DNA from: JANQQN01 sp964519665
Lineage (GTDB): Bacteria > Myxococcota > Kuafuiibacteriia > Kuafuiibacteriales > Kuafuiibacteriaceae
Direction of reading: 5' to 3'
Length of the DNA: 64,000 nucleotides
Assembly (NCBI GenBank): GCA_964519665.1
Contig: CAZFIV010000010.1
Location: 1 to 64,000, forward strand
Shown here: positions 16,337-27,210 of the stretch, one piece after another
Numbering within the stretch: position 1 is the first letter of the stretch
How the letters are laid out: every line of letters begins with the position of its first letter
Notes under the pieces: generated by a model
Databases searched by the model: none
What the model was told of the DNA's origin: nothing
What the model saw: the letters and a program-made list of their open reading frames with translations, nothing else
Program-made: the position numbers and the translations under genes

Positions 16337-17541
16337 TGAGCACCGTTCGTTTCTGCGGTCTGACTCTGGCTGCCTTGGTGGTCGCGGCTTTGGTCGCGGC
16401 ATGTGTTGAGTCGGAGGCGCCCCCCAACATCCCGCTTCAGAGCTCGATCCGGTACGGCGACCGCATCTTCGTGGTGGACTTTAGGCAAACCGGGCCCACC
16501 GACGACTTTTGCACCAAGTTCGGCACTCCGTCGCAGGCCGACCCGACCGTGATCGAAGCCGTCGAGGGGTTCGGCAGCGGGCAGATCGACCTCGATGAGC
16601 CTCATAACTGCTTCATCCCGGTGATTCCCAAGACCCTGACCGTCGACCGCATCGAGGTCACCAACGACCTGTTCCAGCTGTGCGTCGACTCCGGGGTCTG
16701 CGATCGGCCCGACCCATCCGATGCCAGCGCATCTCAAGTCTGCACGGACGAAGACGACTTCGACCGGTGCCCGGTGGTCGAAGTACCTTTGGACGAAGCG
16801 ACGCGGATGTGTGAGTTCATCGGCCGGCGTCTGCCGACCTTGATCGAGGCCATCGCGATCCGCCAAGCCAACTTCGTCAACCCTGACAACCCCCAACCCG
16901 GGGATATGGCGCCTTTCATCGACGGCACCAGCGACGAGCCGGTCAGCTGCAACGACGCCCGTTTGAATTCGCCTCAGTGCAACGCGACGCGGCCGACGCC
17001 GGTCGGATCGGCGACCGACCCCCAGGGTTCCGCCATCAACGACGTCGTCAATGGGCTCGACGGTCCGATTTTCGACCTCACCGGGAGCCAGACCGAATGG
17101 ACCTCCGATGGATTCCCGCTCGACCGCTTGGGCGCCGCCGGTCTGCCTTGGTTCTGCATCGCTCCGCTCCCCGACGAGAACCAGAACCCTCCGACCTGCC
17201 CGGTCATCGACGCCAATGCGGGCGTGACCGCCCCCTGCGTGTACGGCAGCTATCAACCGCCTGGGCAGCCGTACGGCGTCTACCCGGTCTGCATTACTGG
17301 TCGCCAAGCCTCTTCCAGCGGTCAGATCGGGACTCTGGCCGGCGGGGGGATTCTCGACCAGCTCACCAATTCGCGGACGGTCGGGGTCTTCGCGCTCCGG
17401 ACCGAAACCGACCCCGAGGGCGATAGCGGAACCCAGCGAGGCTACGGTTTCCGGTGCGTCGATGATCGCCCGTCGGCCGACGAGATGGGCAACCTACAGC
17501 CGTTCAACAGGGTTGAAGTCGACACGACGTTCGTACCCTGA
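16336..17541 (+). CDS. SUMF1/FGE-like lipoprotein
   Basis: A 401-residue predicted lipoprotein: MSTVRFCGLTLAALVVAALVAAC ends in a lipobox with Cys23. The mature part follows the formylglycine-generating-enzyme-like (SUMF1) fold, with TVDRIEVTNDLFQLCVDSGVC, then PLDEATRMCEFIGRRLPTLIEA, and a late RGYGFRCVDD, matching the family's VTxxxYxxFC, AxxYCxWxGxRLPTEAEW and GFRCV. The true FGE copper/cysteine active site is not recognisable, so this is probably a binding protein rather than a sulfatase maturase. There are many Cys, some likely in disulfides. It is translationally coupled to the TPR-PEGA gene. Confidence 0.82.
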   Translation: MSTVRFCGLTLAALVVAALVAACVESEAPPNIPLQSSIRYGDRIFVVDFRQTGPTDDFCTKFGTPSQADPTVIEAVEGFGSGQIDLDEPHNCFIPVIPKTLTVDRIEVTNDLFQLCVDSGVCDRPDPSDASASQVCTDEDDFDRCPVVEVPLDEATRMCEFIGRRLPTLIEAIAIRQANFVNPDNPQPGDMAPFIDGTSDEPVSCNDARLNSPQCNATRPTPVGSATDPQGSAINDVVNGLDGPIFDLTGSQTEWTSDGFPLDRLGAAGLPWFCIAPLPDENQNPPTCPVIDANAGVTAPCVYGSYQPPGQPYGVYPVCITGRQASSSGQIGTLAGGGILDQLTNSRTVGVFALRTETDPEGDSGTQRGYGFRCVDDRPSADEMGNLQPFNRVEVDTTFVP

Positions 17542-17579
17542 CCTCATCGACGTTCGTCGCCCGAAGCCACTTCATATCC

Positions 17580-19526
17580 CTACTTGAGTTCGTCGACTTT
17601 GAGGTCGTCCAGGATGACGTCCGTCGCTTTCCGTTCCACCACGGGAGGCGGCGCTTCTTCCGCTCGACAAGGCGGCGAGCTTCCATCGGGGCACGTTTGA
17701 CGCTTCGCGAGCCTGACCTCGATGTCGCCTTGGCCTACCGTGAAGGCCCGCTTCTTTGAAACGAAGCCCCGTTTAGAAAAGACCACGGTGATGCGCTCAC
17801 CGCGCTTGAAGCTGATCGACACCGGAGTCAGGCCGAGCTGCCGCCCACCCTCCAGCGCGACGATGGCTCCGGCAGGAGCGGAGGTGAACTCGACGTCGGT
17901 CAGCTGCGAAACCATCGGAGGCGGAGGCGGAGGCGGAGGCTCCGCGAGGCGCTCGAGCGCGTCGGCGGCAGCGCGCCGCCGGCGTTGTTCTTTACGCTCC
18001 TCGCGAGCCCGGCGAGCCTCGGCATCCGCCGACGCTTCGTCGATGGTTTCGGATTCGGACTCGGTTGCCGGGTCTTCCGGCTCGGGGGCGGGCTCAAGGC
18101 TCGACGCCGGGGGCGGTCCCGCCACCGACTCTGCCTGAACCTTGTCGCGCTGTCCGAGCAGCACGTAGGCCGCCAACACGGCGGCCGCCACCAAGAAGAC
18201 GACCCCGGTCATCATCATGGTGTTGACGGAGCTTTGGCGCGGAGCGCGGCGGCGACCGTCGAATTCGCCGCTGAGGCCGCCCAGCGTTTCGATGCCGCCG
18301 CCGTGGGCGGGGGTGGGGTGCGTGATCCCTTGAGCGGTCATCAACCGTGAGTCGCGCGCCGGCCCACCGGAGTCGGCTCGGCCGGACGCGTCTTCGTACC
18401 CCGGAGCATCGAGGCCGGTTTCGCCGGTGGGCACCGGCGAGCCGGCGGGCCCCTGGCCTTCGACCTTGGCCGCGTCTCCGAGCGACAGCCCCGACGGCAA
18501 CCGGTCCGGCGGCGCCAAGTCGCGCGGGGTCATCTGCGCCTGTTGGCCGGGGTTCACCTCCGTCGGGAGGCCCGCGGGACCCGTCGCCATGGTGTTGAGG
18601 CCGGGGACCGACACCGCGCCCGACGCGCTGCGCTCGAATCCCTCGAGTTCCGCGGCGAGCTCCGCGACGACCTGCTGGCGCCCCTCGGGTCGCTTATCGA
18701 GCGCTCGCATGGTGATGGCCTCGATCATCGGATCGATGTCGAGGTCGGCACGGACTTGCTTGAAGGGCGGCGGAGGCTCCGAGATGTGCTTGAGCAGGAG
18801 GCCGACCGGGGTGTCGGCCAGGAACGGCGGTCGGCCGACCAGGAGCTCGTACAGGACGACGCCCAAAGCATAGATATCGGCGCGGTAGTCGATCGGGCGC
18901 CCCTCGGCCTGCTCCGGCGACATGTACTTCGGCGTCCCGAAGATCATGCCCGTCTGCGTCAACGTACCCGCGCCTTCGCTGTCCGCGAGCTTGGCGACCC
19001 CGAAATCGAGGACCTTAACCCAGTCTTTGTCGCCCCCTACCTCGGTGAGGAAGATATTGTCGGGTTTCAAGTCGCGGTGAATGATCCCCGCGGCGTGCGC
19101 ATCACCCAGCGAGGCGCAGACCTGGCGCATGATCCGGGCGGCTCGCCGCGGATGCAGTTGCCCATCTTGCCGGAGCACTTGCGTCAGCGTCTGGCCGCGC
19201 AGGTACTCCATGACGATGTACAAGCGTTCTTCATCGTCGTCGGCGGTGCGACCGAAGTCGTAGATGGTCACCGTGTTCGGGTGCTGCATCCGCGAGATCG
19301 CCTTCGCTTCTTGCTCGAAGCGCTTCACGGCGACTTCGTCTTCAGCGAGCTTACTCAGCAGGACTTTGACCGCGACCTTGCGATCGATGGGATCCTGGTT
19401 GGCGATGTAAACGGACCCCATCCCTCCTTCGCCGATCTTCTTCAAGATCTTGTACTTGCCCGCAATAACGGTGCCCAGCAGGCGGTCCGTCCGGGGCGTT
19501 CGCTTCGGCGTTTGGTTGGAGCTCAC
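17580..19526 (-). CDS. Ser/Thr protein kinase with C-terminal PEGA domain
   Basis: A 648-residue eukaryotic-like kinase. The kinase domain (about 25-295) has the G-loop GEGGMGSVY, Lys in VAVKVL, HRDLKPDN, DFGVAKL and GTPKYMSPEQAEGRP, so it looks active. A Pro/Ala-rich linker, one membrane helix (MMMTGVVFLVAAAVLAAYVLL) and a periplasmic PEGA domain (VEFTSAPAGAIVALEGGRQLGLTPVSISFKRGERITV) follow. The start is GTG at 19526 (SSNQTPKRT...), preceded by GAGG at about 8 bases. The frame is open far upstream, but that region overlaps nadD. It is convergent with the SUMF1-like gene. The PP2C phosphatase at 24507 could be its antagonist. Confidence 0.9.
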   Translation of the reverse strand: MSSNQTPKRTPRTDRLLGTVIAGKYKILKKIGEGGMGSVYIANQDPIDRKVAVKVLLSKLAEDEVAVKRFEQEAKAISRMQHPNTVTIYDFGRTADDDEERLYIVMEYLRGQTLTQVLRQDGQLHPRRAARIMRQVCASLGDAHAAGIIHRDLKPDNIFLTEVGGDKDWVKVLDFGVAKLADSEGAGTLTQTGMIFGTPKYMSPEQAEGRPIDYRADIYALGVVLYELLVGRPPFLADTPVGLLLKHISEPPPPFKQVRADLDIDPMIEAITMRALDKRPEGRQQVVAELAAELEGFERSASGAVSVPGLNTMATGPAGLPTEVNPGQQAQMTPRDLAPPDRLPSGLSLGDAAKVEGQGPAGSPVPTGETGLDAPGYEDASGRADSGGPARDSRLMTAQGITHPTPAHGGGIETLGGLSGEFDGRRRAPRQSSVNTMMMTGVVFLVAAAVLAAYVLLGQRDKVQAESVAGPPPASSLEPAPEPEDPATESESETIDEASADAEARRAREERKEQRRRRAAADALERLAEPPPPPPPPMVSQLTDVEFTSAPAGAIVALEGGRQLGLTPVSISFKRGERITVVFSKRGFVSKKRAFTVGQGDIEVRLAKRQTCPDGSSPPCRAEEAPPPVVERKATDVILDDLKVDELK

Positions 19527-19636
19527 CTGACCGTCCTCGTCCAGTCCGAGAATGTACCTGGCCTGTCGCAGGAGTCCAAGGAGCACCCTGGGTGGACCCA
19601 GCCGAGCCGAGTCCGGGAAGTCCCGGGGCCGGTTCC

Positions 19637-20290
19637 CTACGCCGAAGAGCCGTCGACTCGGCCGGCTGCGTACAAGCCGTGCTTTCGAATGTACGCGAGC
19701 ACTTCGGGGTCGAGCGCCGAGCTCCAGCTGTCTACGTCGTCCCGCACGACGGTCGAGCTGACCTCGTCGAGCTCCGGTGCCCCGGGGCGAGTGTCCTCGT
19801 TCAGCGATACACCCTTTCTTGGAACCGCGACGACGACGACCAGCTTCATCAGCTCGTCGCCTTGCCTCCATCGCCCCGCGAGCAGATCGCGATAGGTATC
19901 GGCCCCGAGCAGCAGCGCGAAGACCGCTTCCGGGTGCTCCGCCCTCAGCCATCGAACGACGTCGATGGTCCCCGGTCGAGCGCTCGGGTCTTGGGCGACC
20001 ATGGCCTCATGCACCCGTCGTTCGACGTCGATGACCCTGACCTTGCCTTCCGCGCCGGGCAGACGCTCGAAGGCCAGCCGAGCCATCTCCATTCGATGAT
20101 CGAAGGGCGCCAGGTCGCCCTTTGCGGCGAAGGCATGGCGATAGACGGGCAGCACCCAGACTTCGTCGGGACCGGCGCCGTCCCACTCGTCGAGACGAGC
20201 TTCCGACGCGGCCCACGCCACCAAACCGGCGTGTCCGGTTCGGCCCGTCGGGGGATTCGCCGACAAGCCGAACAACATGACGCGCTTCAC
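19637..20290 (-). CDS. NadD-like nicotinate-nucleotide adenylyltransferase
   Basis: A 217-residue nucleotidylyltransferase (HxGH superfamily), likely NaMN or NMN adenylyltransferase of NAD synthesis. The N-terminal motif is FGLSANPPTGRTGHAGLV, a variant of the usual GGTFDPxHxGH seen in a subset of NadD-like proteins. Later blocks are VWVLPVYRHAFAAKGDLAPFDHRMEMARLAFE, FALLLGADTYRDLLAGRW, DEVSSTVVRDD (the family's ISSTxIR) and EVLAYIRKHGLY. It lies between the kinase and secA on the same strand. Length is usual. The atypical first motif makes substrate preference uncertain. Confidence 0.82.
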   Translation of the reverse strand: MKRVMLFGLSANPPTGRTGHAGLVAWAASEARLDEWDGAGPDEVWVLPVYRHAFAAKGDLAPFDHRMEMARLAFERLPGAEGKVRVIDVERRVHEAMVAQDPSARPGTIDVVRWLRAEHPEAVFALLLGADTYRDLLAGRWRQGDELMKLVVVVAVPRKGVSLNEDTRPGAPELDEVSSTVVRDDVDSWSSALDPEVLAYIRKHGLYAAGRVDGSSA

Positions 20291-20315
20291 GGCCCCCCCA
20301 TCGACGACCCGAATC

Positions 20316-23294
<2,979 letters not shown>

Positions 23295-23428
23295 CGGACT
23301 GGCCTAACTGTAGAAATGGCGAAGCGAAGAGCACCCGTGTCCCTTCACTCTCTCGCGAGCTACTATGGATACCCTACGCCACTCGTCAAGAGCGGGTTCG
23401 CGAAGGGCTAACGCTGAAGAATCGTGGA

Positions 23429-24373
23429 CTATTCGATCAGGAAACGCTGGGGGTCCTGAGGAACGCCATTGAGTCGGATTTCGTAGTGCAGGTGGGGCCC
23501 GGTGGAACGCCCGGTGTTCCCGACCGCGCCGATCATCTCGCCTCGGGTCACCTTTTGCCCTACCTTGACGTCGATTCGAGACAGGTGCGCATAGCGGGTC
23601 GTGAGTCCCCCAAGGTGCTCGATCTCCACTGTCTCTCCGTAGGAACCTCTGGTCGACGCCCATATTACCGTCCCATCCGCGGTCGCCACGACGCGAACGC
23701 CGATACCCGCCGAAAAGTCGATACCGGCGTGCAGCGTGGGCAAACCCGTAAACGGGTCGACGCGCATGCCGTACGTTGAAGTCAGGAAACCCAGCGTCGG
23801 TCGACGGCTGGGGATTGCGGCCAACAGCGATTGCTGACCTTTGAGATACGCGCTGAGCTGCGCCACGGATTTTTGGGCCTGCCGAGCTTCGACCTCGGTC
23901 TGAAGCAGTCGCCCGGCGACGAGACCCGCGGCTTCTTCGGCGTCTTCGCCCAGCAAACCCTTGCGCATCTCATCGGCCGTTCGCTCGGCCGCCGCCTTGC
24001 GGGCGGAACGACCGCCACCGCCGACGCCCAGGTCTCGCGCCGGATCGGAAATCATCGTCATCCGGCGAAGGCGACCCTCGAAGGCGCGAACATCGTCGAC
24101 CGACTTGGTCAGCTGATTGACGCGCGCATCCAGAGTAGCGATGCGATTCTTGAGATCGGCGTTCTCGCGGTCGAGGTATGCCGCCGTTGACTGGTCGAAG
24201 TACTGAACGACGTTACCCGCCAGCGAGGCGACGGCGACCACCGTCAGGAGGAACACCGCCCCGACCCCGAGGCCGACCGTCCGGCGCGCCACCCTCAAAC
24301 GTCGCACTTCGCCGCCTGCCGTCTCGGGCATGATCATCAACGTGAAGTGCCGGGAACTCTTCTGCACCATCAA
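23429..24373 (-). CDS. M23 family metallopeptidase
   Basis: A 314-residue membrane-anchored peptidase of the LytM/M23 group, acting on peptidoglycan or regulating amidases. One N-terminal membrane helix (VGLGVGAVFLLTVVAVASLAGNVVQYF) is followed by a coiled coil (about 60-190) and the M23 domain. Zinc and catalytic residues are visible as HAGIDF (first His and Asp) and HLHYEIRLNG (late HxH). The family's loop GLTTRYAHLSRIDVKVGQKVTRGEMIGAVGNTGRSTGPHLHYE is complete, so it is probably active. It lies 134 bp upstream of secA on the same strand. Confidence 0.93.
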   Translation of the reverse strand: MMVQKSSRHFTLMIMPETAGGEVRRLRVARRTVGLGVGAVFLLTVVAVASLAGNVVQYFDQSTAAYLDRENADLKNRIATLDARVNQLTKSVDDVRAFEGRLRRMTMISDPARDLGVGGGGRSARKAAAERTADEMRKGLLGEDAEEAAGLVAGRLLQTEVEARQAQKSVAQLSAYLKGQQSLLAAIPSRRPTLGFLTSTYGMRVDPFTGLPTLHAGIDFSAGIGVRVVATADGTVIWASTRGSYGETVEIEHLGGLTTRYAHLSRIDVKVGQKVTRGEMIGAVGNTGRSTGPHLHYEIRLNGVPQDPQRFLIE

Positions 24374-24462
24374 CTGCTCCGGAGGACCCTACGCTATACG
24401 AATGAGAACCTAGGGCAAGCTTAGTTCGGTCGCCCGGGGGCGGCTCGATCGAGAAGATCGGT

Positions 24463-24477
24463 CGTCGTCACACGACG
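24463..24477. terminator. possible hairpin after the PP2C gene
   Basis: CGTCGT and ACGACG (24463-24468 and 24472-24477) form a 6-bp perfect stem with a 3-base loop, 30 bases beyond the stop of the phosphatase gene read on the minus strand. There is no clear U-run, so termination is only a possibility. Confidence 0.25.
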
Positions 24478-24506
24478 TTAAATCTTCCTCACTCCAGCGT
24501 CACATC

Positions 24507-25286
24507 CTACTCTTCGCCGTTTATGTACAGGACAACCACCGTGATGTTGTCGTCGCCCCCTCGCTCATTCGCGAGGGCGACCATCGCCTTCGGTGCATCT
24601 CGGAGGAAGTTATTCATCAGCACGTCGCGGATCTCCTGGTTGGAGACCAGGTTGGCGAGACCATCGCTGCACAGGACGTAAAGATCGCCTTCCTGGGTAG
24701 GCACGACCATGGTGTCGACCGCAACGTCTTCCTCGAAGCCCACCGACCGTGTGATGATGTGCTTGAATCGACTCATTCGGGCCTGCTCCGGCGTTATGAG
24801 CCCGGCCTTGAGTTGCTCGTTCACCAACGAGTGATCTTCGGATAGCTGCTCGATTCGCCCGTCGCGAACCAGATAGGCGCGACTGTCGCCGACGTGCCCG
24901 AAAAACGCGAAGCTATCGACGAACGCGACCCCCGTCACCGTCGTACCCATCCCCTGCAGCTCCGGCACTTCCTGCGCCTTGTGAAAGATCGCCGCGCACG
25001 CGCGCTTCACGGCCTTGGGAAGCATCATCAAAGCGGGGTGTTGTTCGATGGGCCCCTTGAAGGGTTTGCCGTTCACAACCTCGATGCGTTCGTGCTCCAC
25101 GGAGGACTTAATGGTCTCGACCGCTAACGCGGAGGCCATCTCTCCGCCGAGATGCCCGCCCATGCCGTCTGCGACCACGTACAGCTGCTGGTCGTCATCA
25201 ACCAGATAGCTGTCTTCATTGTGATCCCGACGCATGCCGACATCGGTCAATCCAAAGGACAGAATTTTTAGCTGGCGTTCGGCCAC
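24507..25286 (-). CDS. PP2C-family Ser/Thr protein phosphatase
   Basis: A 259-residue metal-dependent phosphatase. Motifs in order: DVGMRRDHNEDSYLV, VVADGMGGHLGGEMAS, GMGTTVTGVAF, FGHVGDSRAYLVRDGRIEQLSEDHSLV, TRSVGF, VLCSDGLANLVSN and GGDDNITVVVL, so all metal-binding Asp are present. I prefer the GTG at 25286 (VAERQLKILSFGLTDVG), since similarity begins there and GAGG lies about 9 bases upstream; an ATG at 25331 would add 15 residues. It probably counteracts the Ser/Thr kinase encoded nearby at 17580-19526. Confidence 0.93.
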   Translation of the reverse strand: MAERQLKILSFGLTDVGMRRDHNEDSYLVDDDQQLYVVADGMGGHLGGEMASALAVETIKSSVEHERIEVVNGKPFKGPIEQHPALMMLPKAVKRACAAIFHKAQEVPELQGMGTTVTGVAFVDSFAFFGHVGDSRAYLVRDGRIEQLSEDHSLVNEQLKAGLITPEQARMSRFKHIITRSVGFEEDVAVDTMVVPTQEGDLYVLCSDGLANLVSNQEIRDVLMNNFLRDAPKAMVALANERGGDDNITVVVLYINGEE

Positions 25287-25380
25287 GGCGCCTAGCCTCG
25301 GAATATAGGCAGAGCCCCGGGTGCATTTCAATCGAACAACCTATCCACCCGTGAATGATTGGTCGTTATTGTCGCCAAGC

Positions 25381-27093
25381 TCACCGACCTGGCGTAGCCG
25401 CCACAACGCGCCCGATGGCGCCAGGCCGGGCTTGAATCGCCCGATTGCGCATTTCTTCCGCGAGGTTGCGAGTGGCCGCAGTGATCTTCAGACCTCCGAG
25501 CATCCGGGCCAGCTCTGTGACCTGCTGCCCGGCCGACAGCCGCGTTACCTCCGTCACGGTTCGACGCCCCAAGTGGTTCTTTTCGACCTGAAAGTGCACA
25601 TCGGCGAAGGCCGCCACCTGGGGCAGATGGGTGACTGCAATGACCTGACTCGAGCCTGCGACCGTCCGCAGCTTGGTGCCGAGGACCTCGGCGACCGCTC
25701 CGCCGATACCCGTGTCGATCTCGTCGAAGACATAAGTCGAGCCGTGGCTTCGGTGGGCGAAAACCTTCTTGAGCGCGAGGAGCAGCCGGCTCATCTCACC
25801 GCCCGAAGCAACCCGGCGAAGCGGCTTCAGTGGCTCCCCGGGGTTGGGGCTCATGAGCAGCTCGGCGGTCTCTGCGCCTCGCTGACCCGGGCTCCGAAGC
25901 GGTTCGAGGCGAACCTCGACCCGGGCCTTCGCCATCGACAGCTCCCGAAGCTCGGCTTGAATCGCAGCGGCGAGGGACTCGTGCGTCTCGCGACGGGCGG
26001 CGGTGAGCGCTTGAGCACATCGACTCAACGTGACCCGGGCTTCGTCGAGCTCGCTCGACAGGCTTTCGATGCGGCCCTCGACCGACTCGAACCCCGCGAG
26101 CTCGTCGGCCATCTCGTCGCGAGCTCGGAGCACCGTCTCGAGGTCGCCGCCGTACCTCCGCGCGAGCGACCGGAGGGTCTGGATCCGATCCTCGACGTCA
26201 TCGAGCCGCCCCGGATCACAATCGAGGCGCCCCTGATATCTCGCCAGCGTGCGCGCCAGGTCGTCGAGCTCGGCGGTGACCGACGTGAGCGTAGCCCGCG
26301 CGGGCTGCAGCACCTCGTCGATCGCGGCCAACCGGTCCAGCGTCTTGAGAACTTGCCCGACGACCTCGATGACCGCGCCTTCACCGGAGTACAGCGCGTC
26401 TTCGGCCCCCTGCACCCCGACCTGGAGCTCGGTCTGATGCCGCAAGCGGACCAGCTCGGCCTCCAGCCGGTCGAGCTCGTCGGCCTCGAGAGCGGCGGCG
26501 TCGATCGCAGCCACCGCCTGTCGCAGCGCGTCGGCGCGCTCGACCTTGGCGGTCTCATCGTTCTTCAGCGCCTCGAGCGAGGCTTCGAGCTGCCGAACCC
26601 GGTCGTACGCGCCCGCTACGGGCGAGCGCAGGCCTTCGAGCCCGCCGAACGTATCGAGCGCGTCGAGGTGAGTCTCGGGGTCGAGCAGGGTTACGTGCTC
26701 ATGCTGACTGGTGATGTCGAGCATGCCCCGCATCAGTTTGCCCAACATCCCGACCGTCGCCAGCTGTCCGTTCAGCTGAACCCGACTCCGCCCACTCTTG
26801 CTCAAGACCCGACGGACCAGGAGCTGACCGTCGACCGCGCTCACCCCGAGGTTCGACAGGCGCCCTATCACCGTGGGCTCCAGCCCATCGAAGAGAGCCT
26901 CGACGACCGCTTCGCTGGCCCCGGTACGCACCATATCGGCGTGCGCCCGCGCTCCCAGAATCAACGAGAGCGCGTTCACCAGGACCGACTTGCCCGCACC
27001 CGTTTCTCCCGTGAGGACGTTCAGCCCCGGGCCAAACTCGAGCGCGATCTGGTCGACCAGAGCGAGATTCCGGACTGTGAGATGACTGAGCAT
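25381..27093 (-). CDS. recN: DNA repair protein RecN
   Basis: An SMC-like ATPase of recombinational repair, 570 residues. N-terminal Walker A is FGPGLNVLTGETGAGKSVLVNALSLILGARA, a central coiled coil follows (about 150-380), then the signature RVASGGEMSRLLLALKKVFA, Walker B STYVFDEIDTGIGGAVAE, and SQVIAVTHLPQVAAFADVHF. Two ATGs, at 27111 and 27093, are possible. I prefer 27093 (MLSHLTVRNLALVDQIAL), since the sequence matches the RecN start; the palindrome at 27093-27112 then lies right in front of it. It is the first gene of its unit; the operator there would place it under SOS control. Confidence 0.96.
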   Translation of the reverse strand: MLSHLTVRNLALVDQIALEFGPGLNVLTGETGAGKSVLVNALSLILGARAHADMVRTGASEAVVEALFDGLEPTVIGRLSNLGVSAVDGQLLVRRVLSKSGRSRVQLNGQLATVGMLGKLMRGMLDITSQHEHVTLLDPETHLDALDTFGGLEGLRSPVAGAYDRVRQLEASLEALKNDETAKVERADALRQAVAAIDAAALEADELDRLEAELVRLRHQTELQVGVQGAEDALYSGEGAVIEVVGQVLKTLDRLAAIDEVLQPARATLTSVTAELDDLARTLARYQGRLDCDPGRLDDVEDRIQTLRSLARRYGGDLETVLRARDEMADELAGFESVEGRIESLSSELDEARVTLSRCAQALTAARRETHESLAAAIQAELRELSMAKARVEVRLEPLRSPGQRGAETAELLMSPNPGEPLKPLRRVASGGEMSRLLLALKKVFAHRSHGSTYVFDEIDTGIGGAVAEVLGTKLRTVAGSSQVIAVTHLPQVAAFADVHFQVEKNHLGRRTVTEVTRLSAGQQVTELARMLGGLKITAATRNLAEEMRNRAIQARPGAIGRVVAATPGR

Positions 27094-27119
27094 ATGTTCA
27101 ATACTGAACATACATATAG
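27093..27119 (-). promoter_or_regulatory. probable LexA operator of recN
   Basis: Just before the recN start is an inverted repeat TATGTTCA-GTAT-TGAACATA (27093-27112; 8-bp arms, 4-bp spacer). On the minus strand 27103-27119 reads CTATATGTATGTTCAGT, matching 14 of 17 positions of the Myxococcus LexA consensus as I remember it (CTRHAMRYBYGTTCAGS). An A/T-rich stretch that could serve as a -10 element overlaps it. A binding test has not been done, so this is an inference. Confidence 0.6.
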
Positions 27120-27210
27120 TTGAGCCACCCGTCTAGAGTGCACCTCGACGTTAAACCCGAAAAACTAGACCGAGGCTGGCGTTCGGGGAGCTCACGGGAT
27201 CGCTGGGCAG

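Noticed and set aside
18543..19895. 450-residue plus-strand frame
   Set aside because: Antisense to the kinase gene; no domain pattern.
17580..19952. kinase frame starting inside nadD (790 residues)
   Set aside because: The first 142 residues overlap nadD and are Arg-rich; the GTG at 19526 with GAGG ahead fits the kinase start.
25321..27123. 600-residue plus-strand frame
   Set aside because: Antisense to recN, whose motifs are complete; the frame is Arg/Leu-rich with no recognisable domain.
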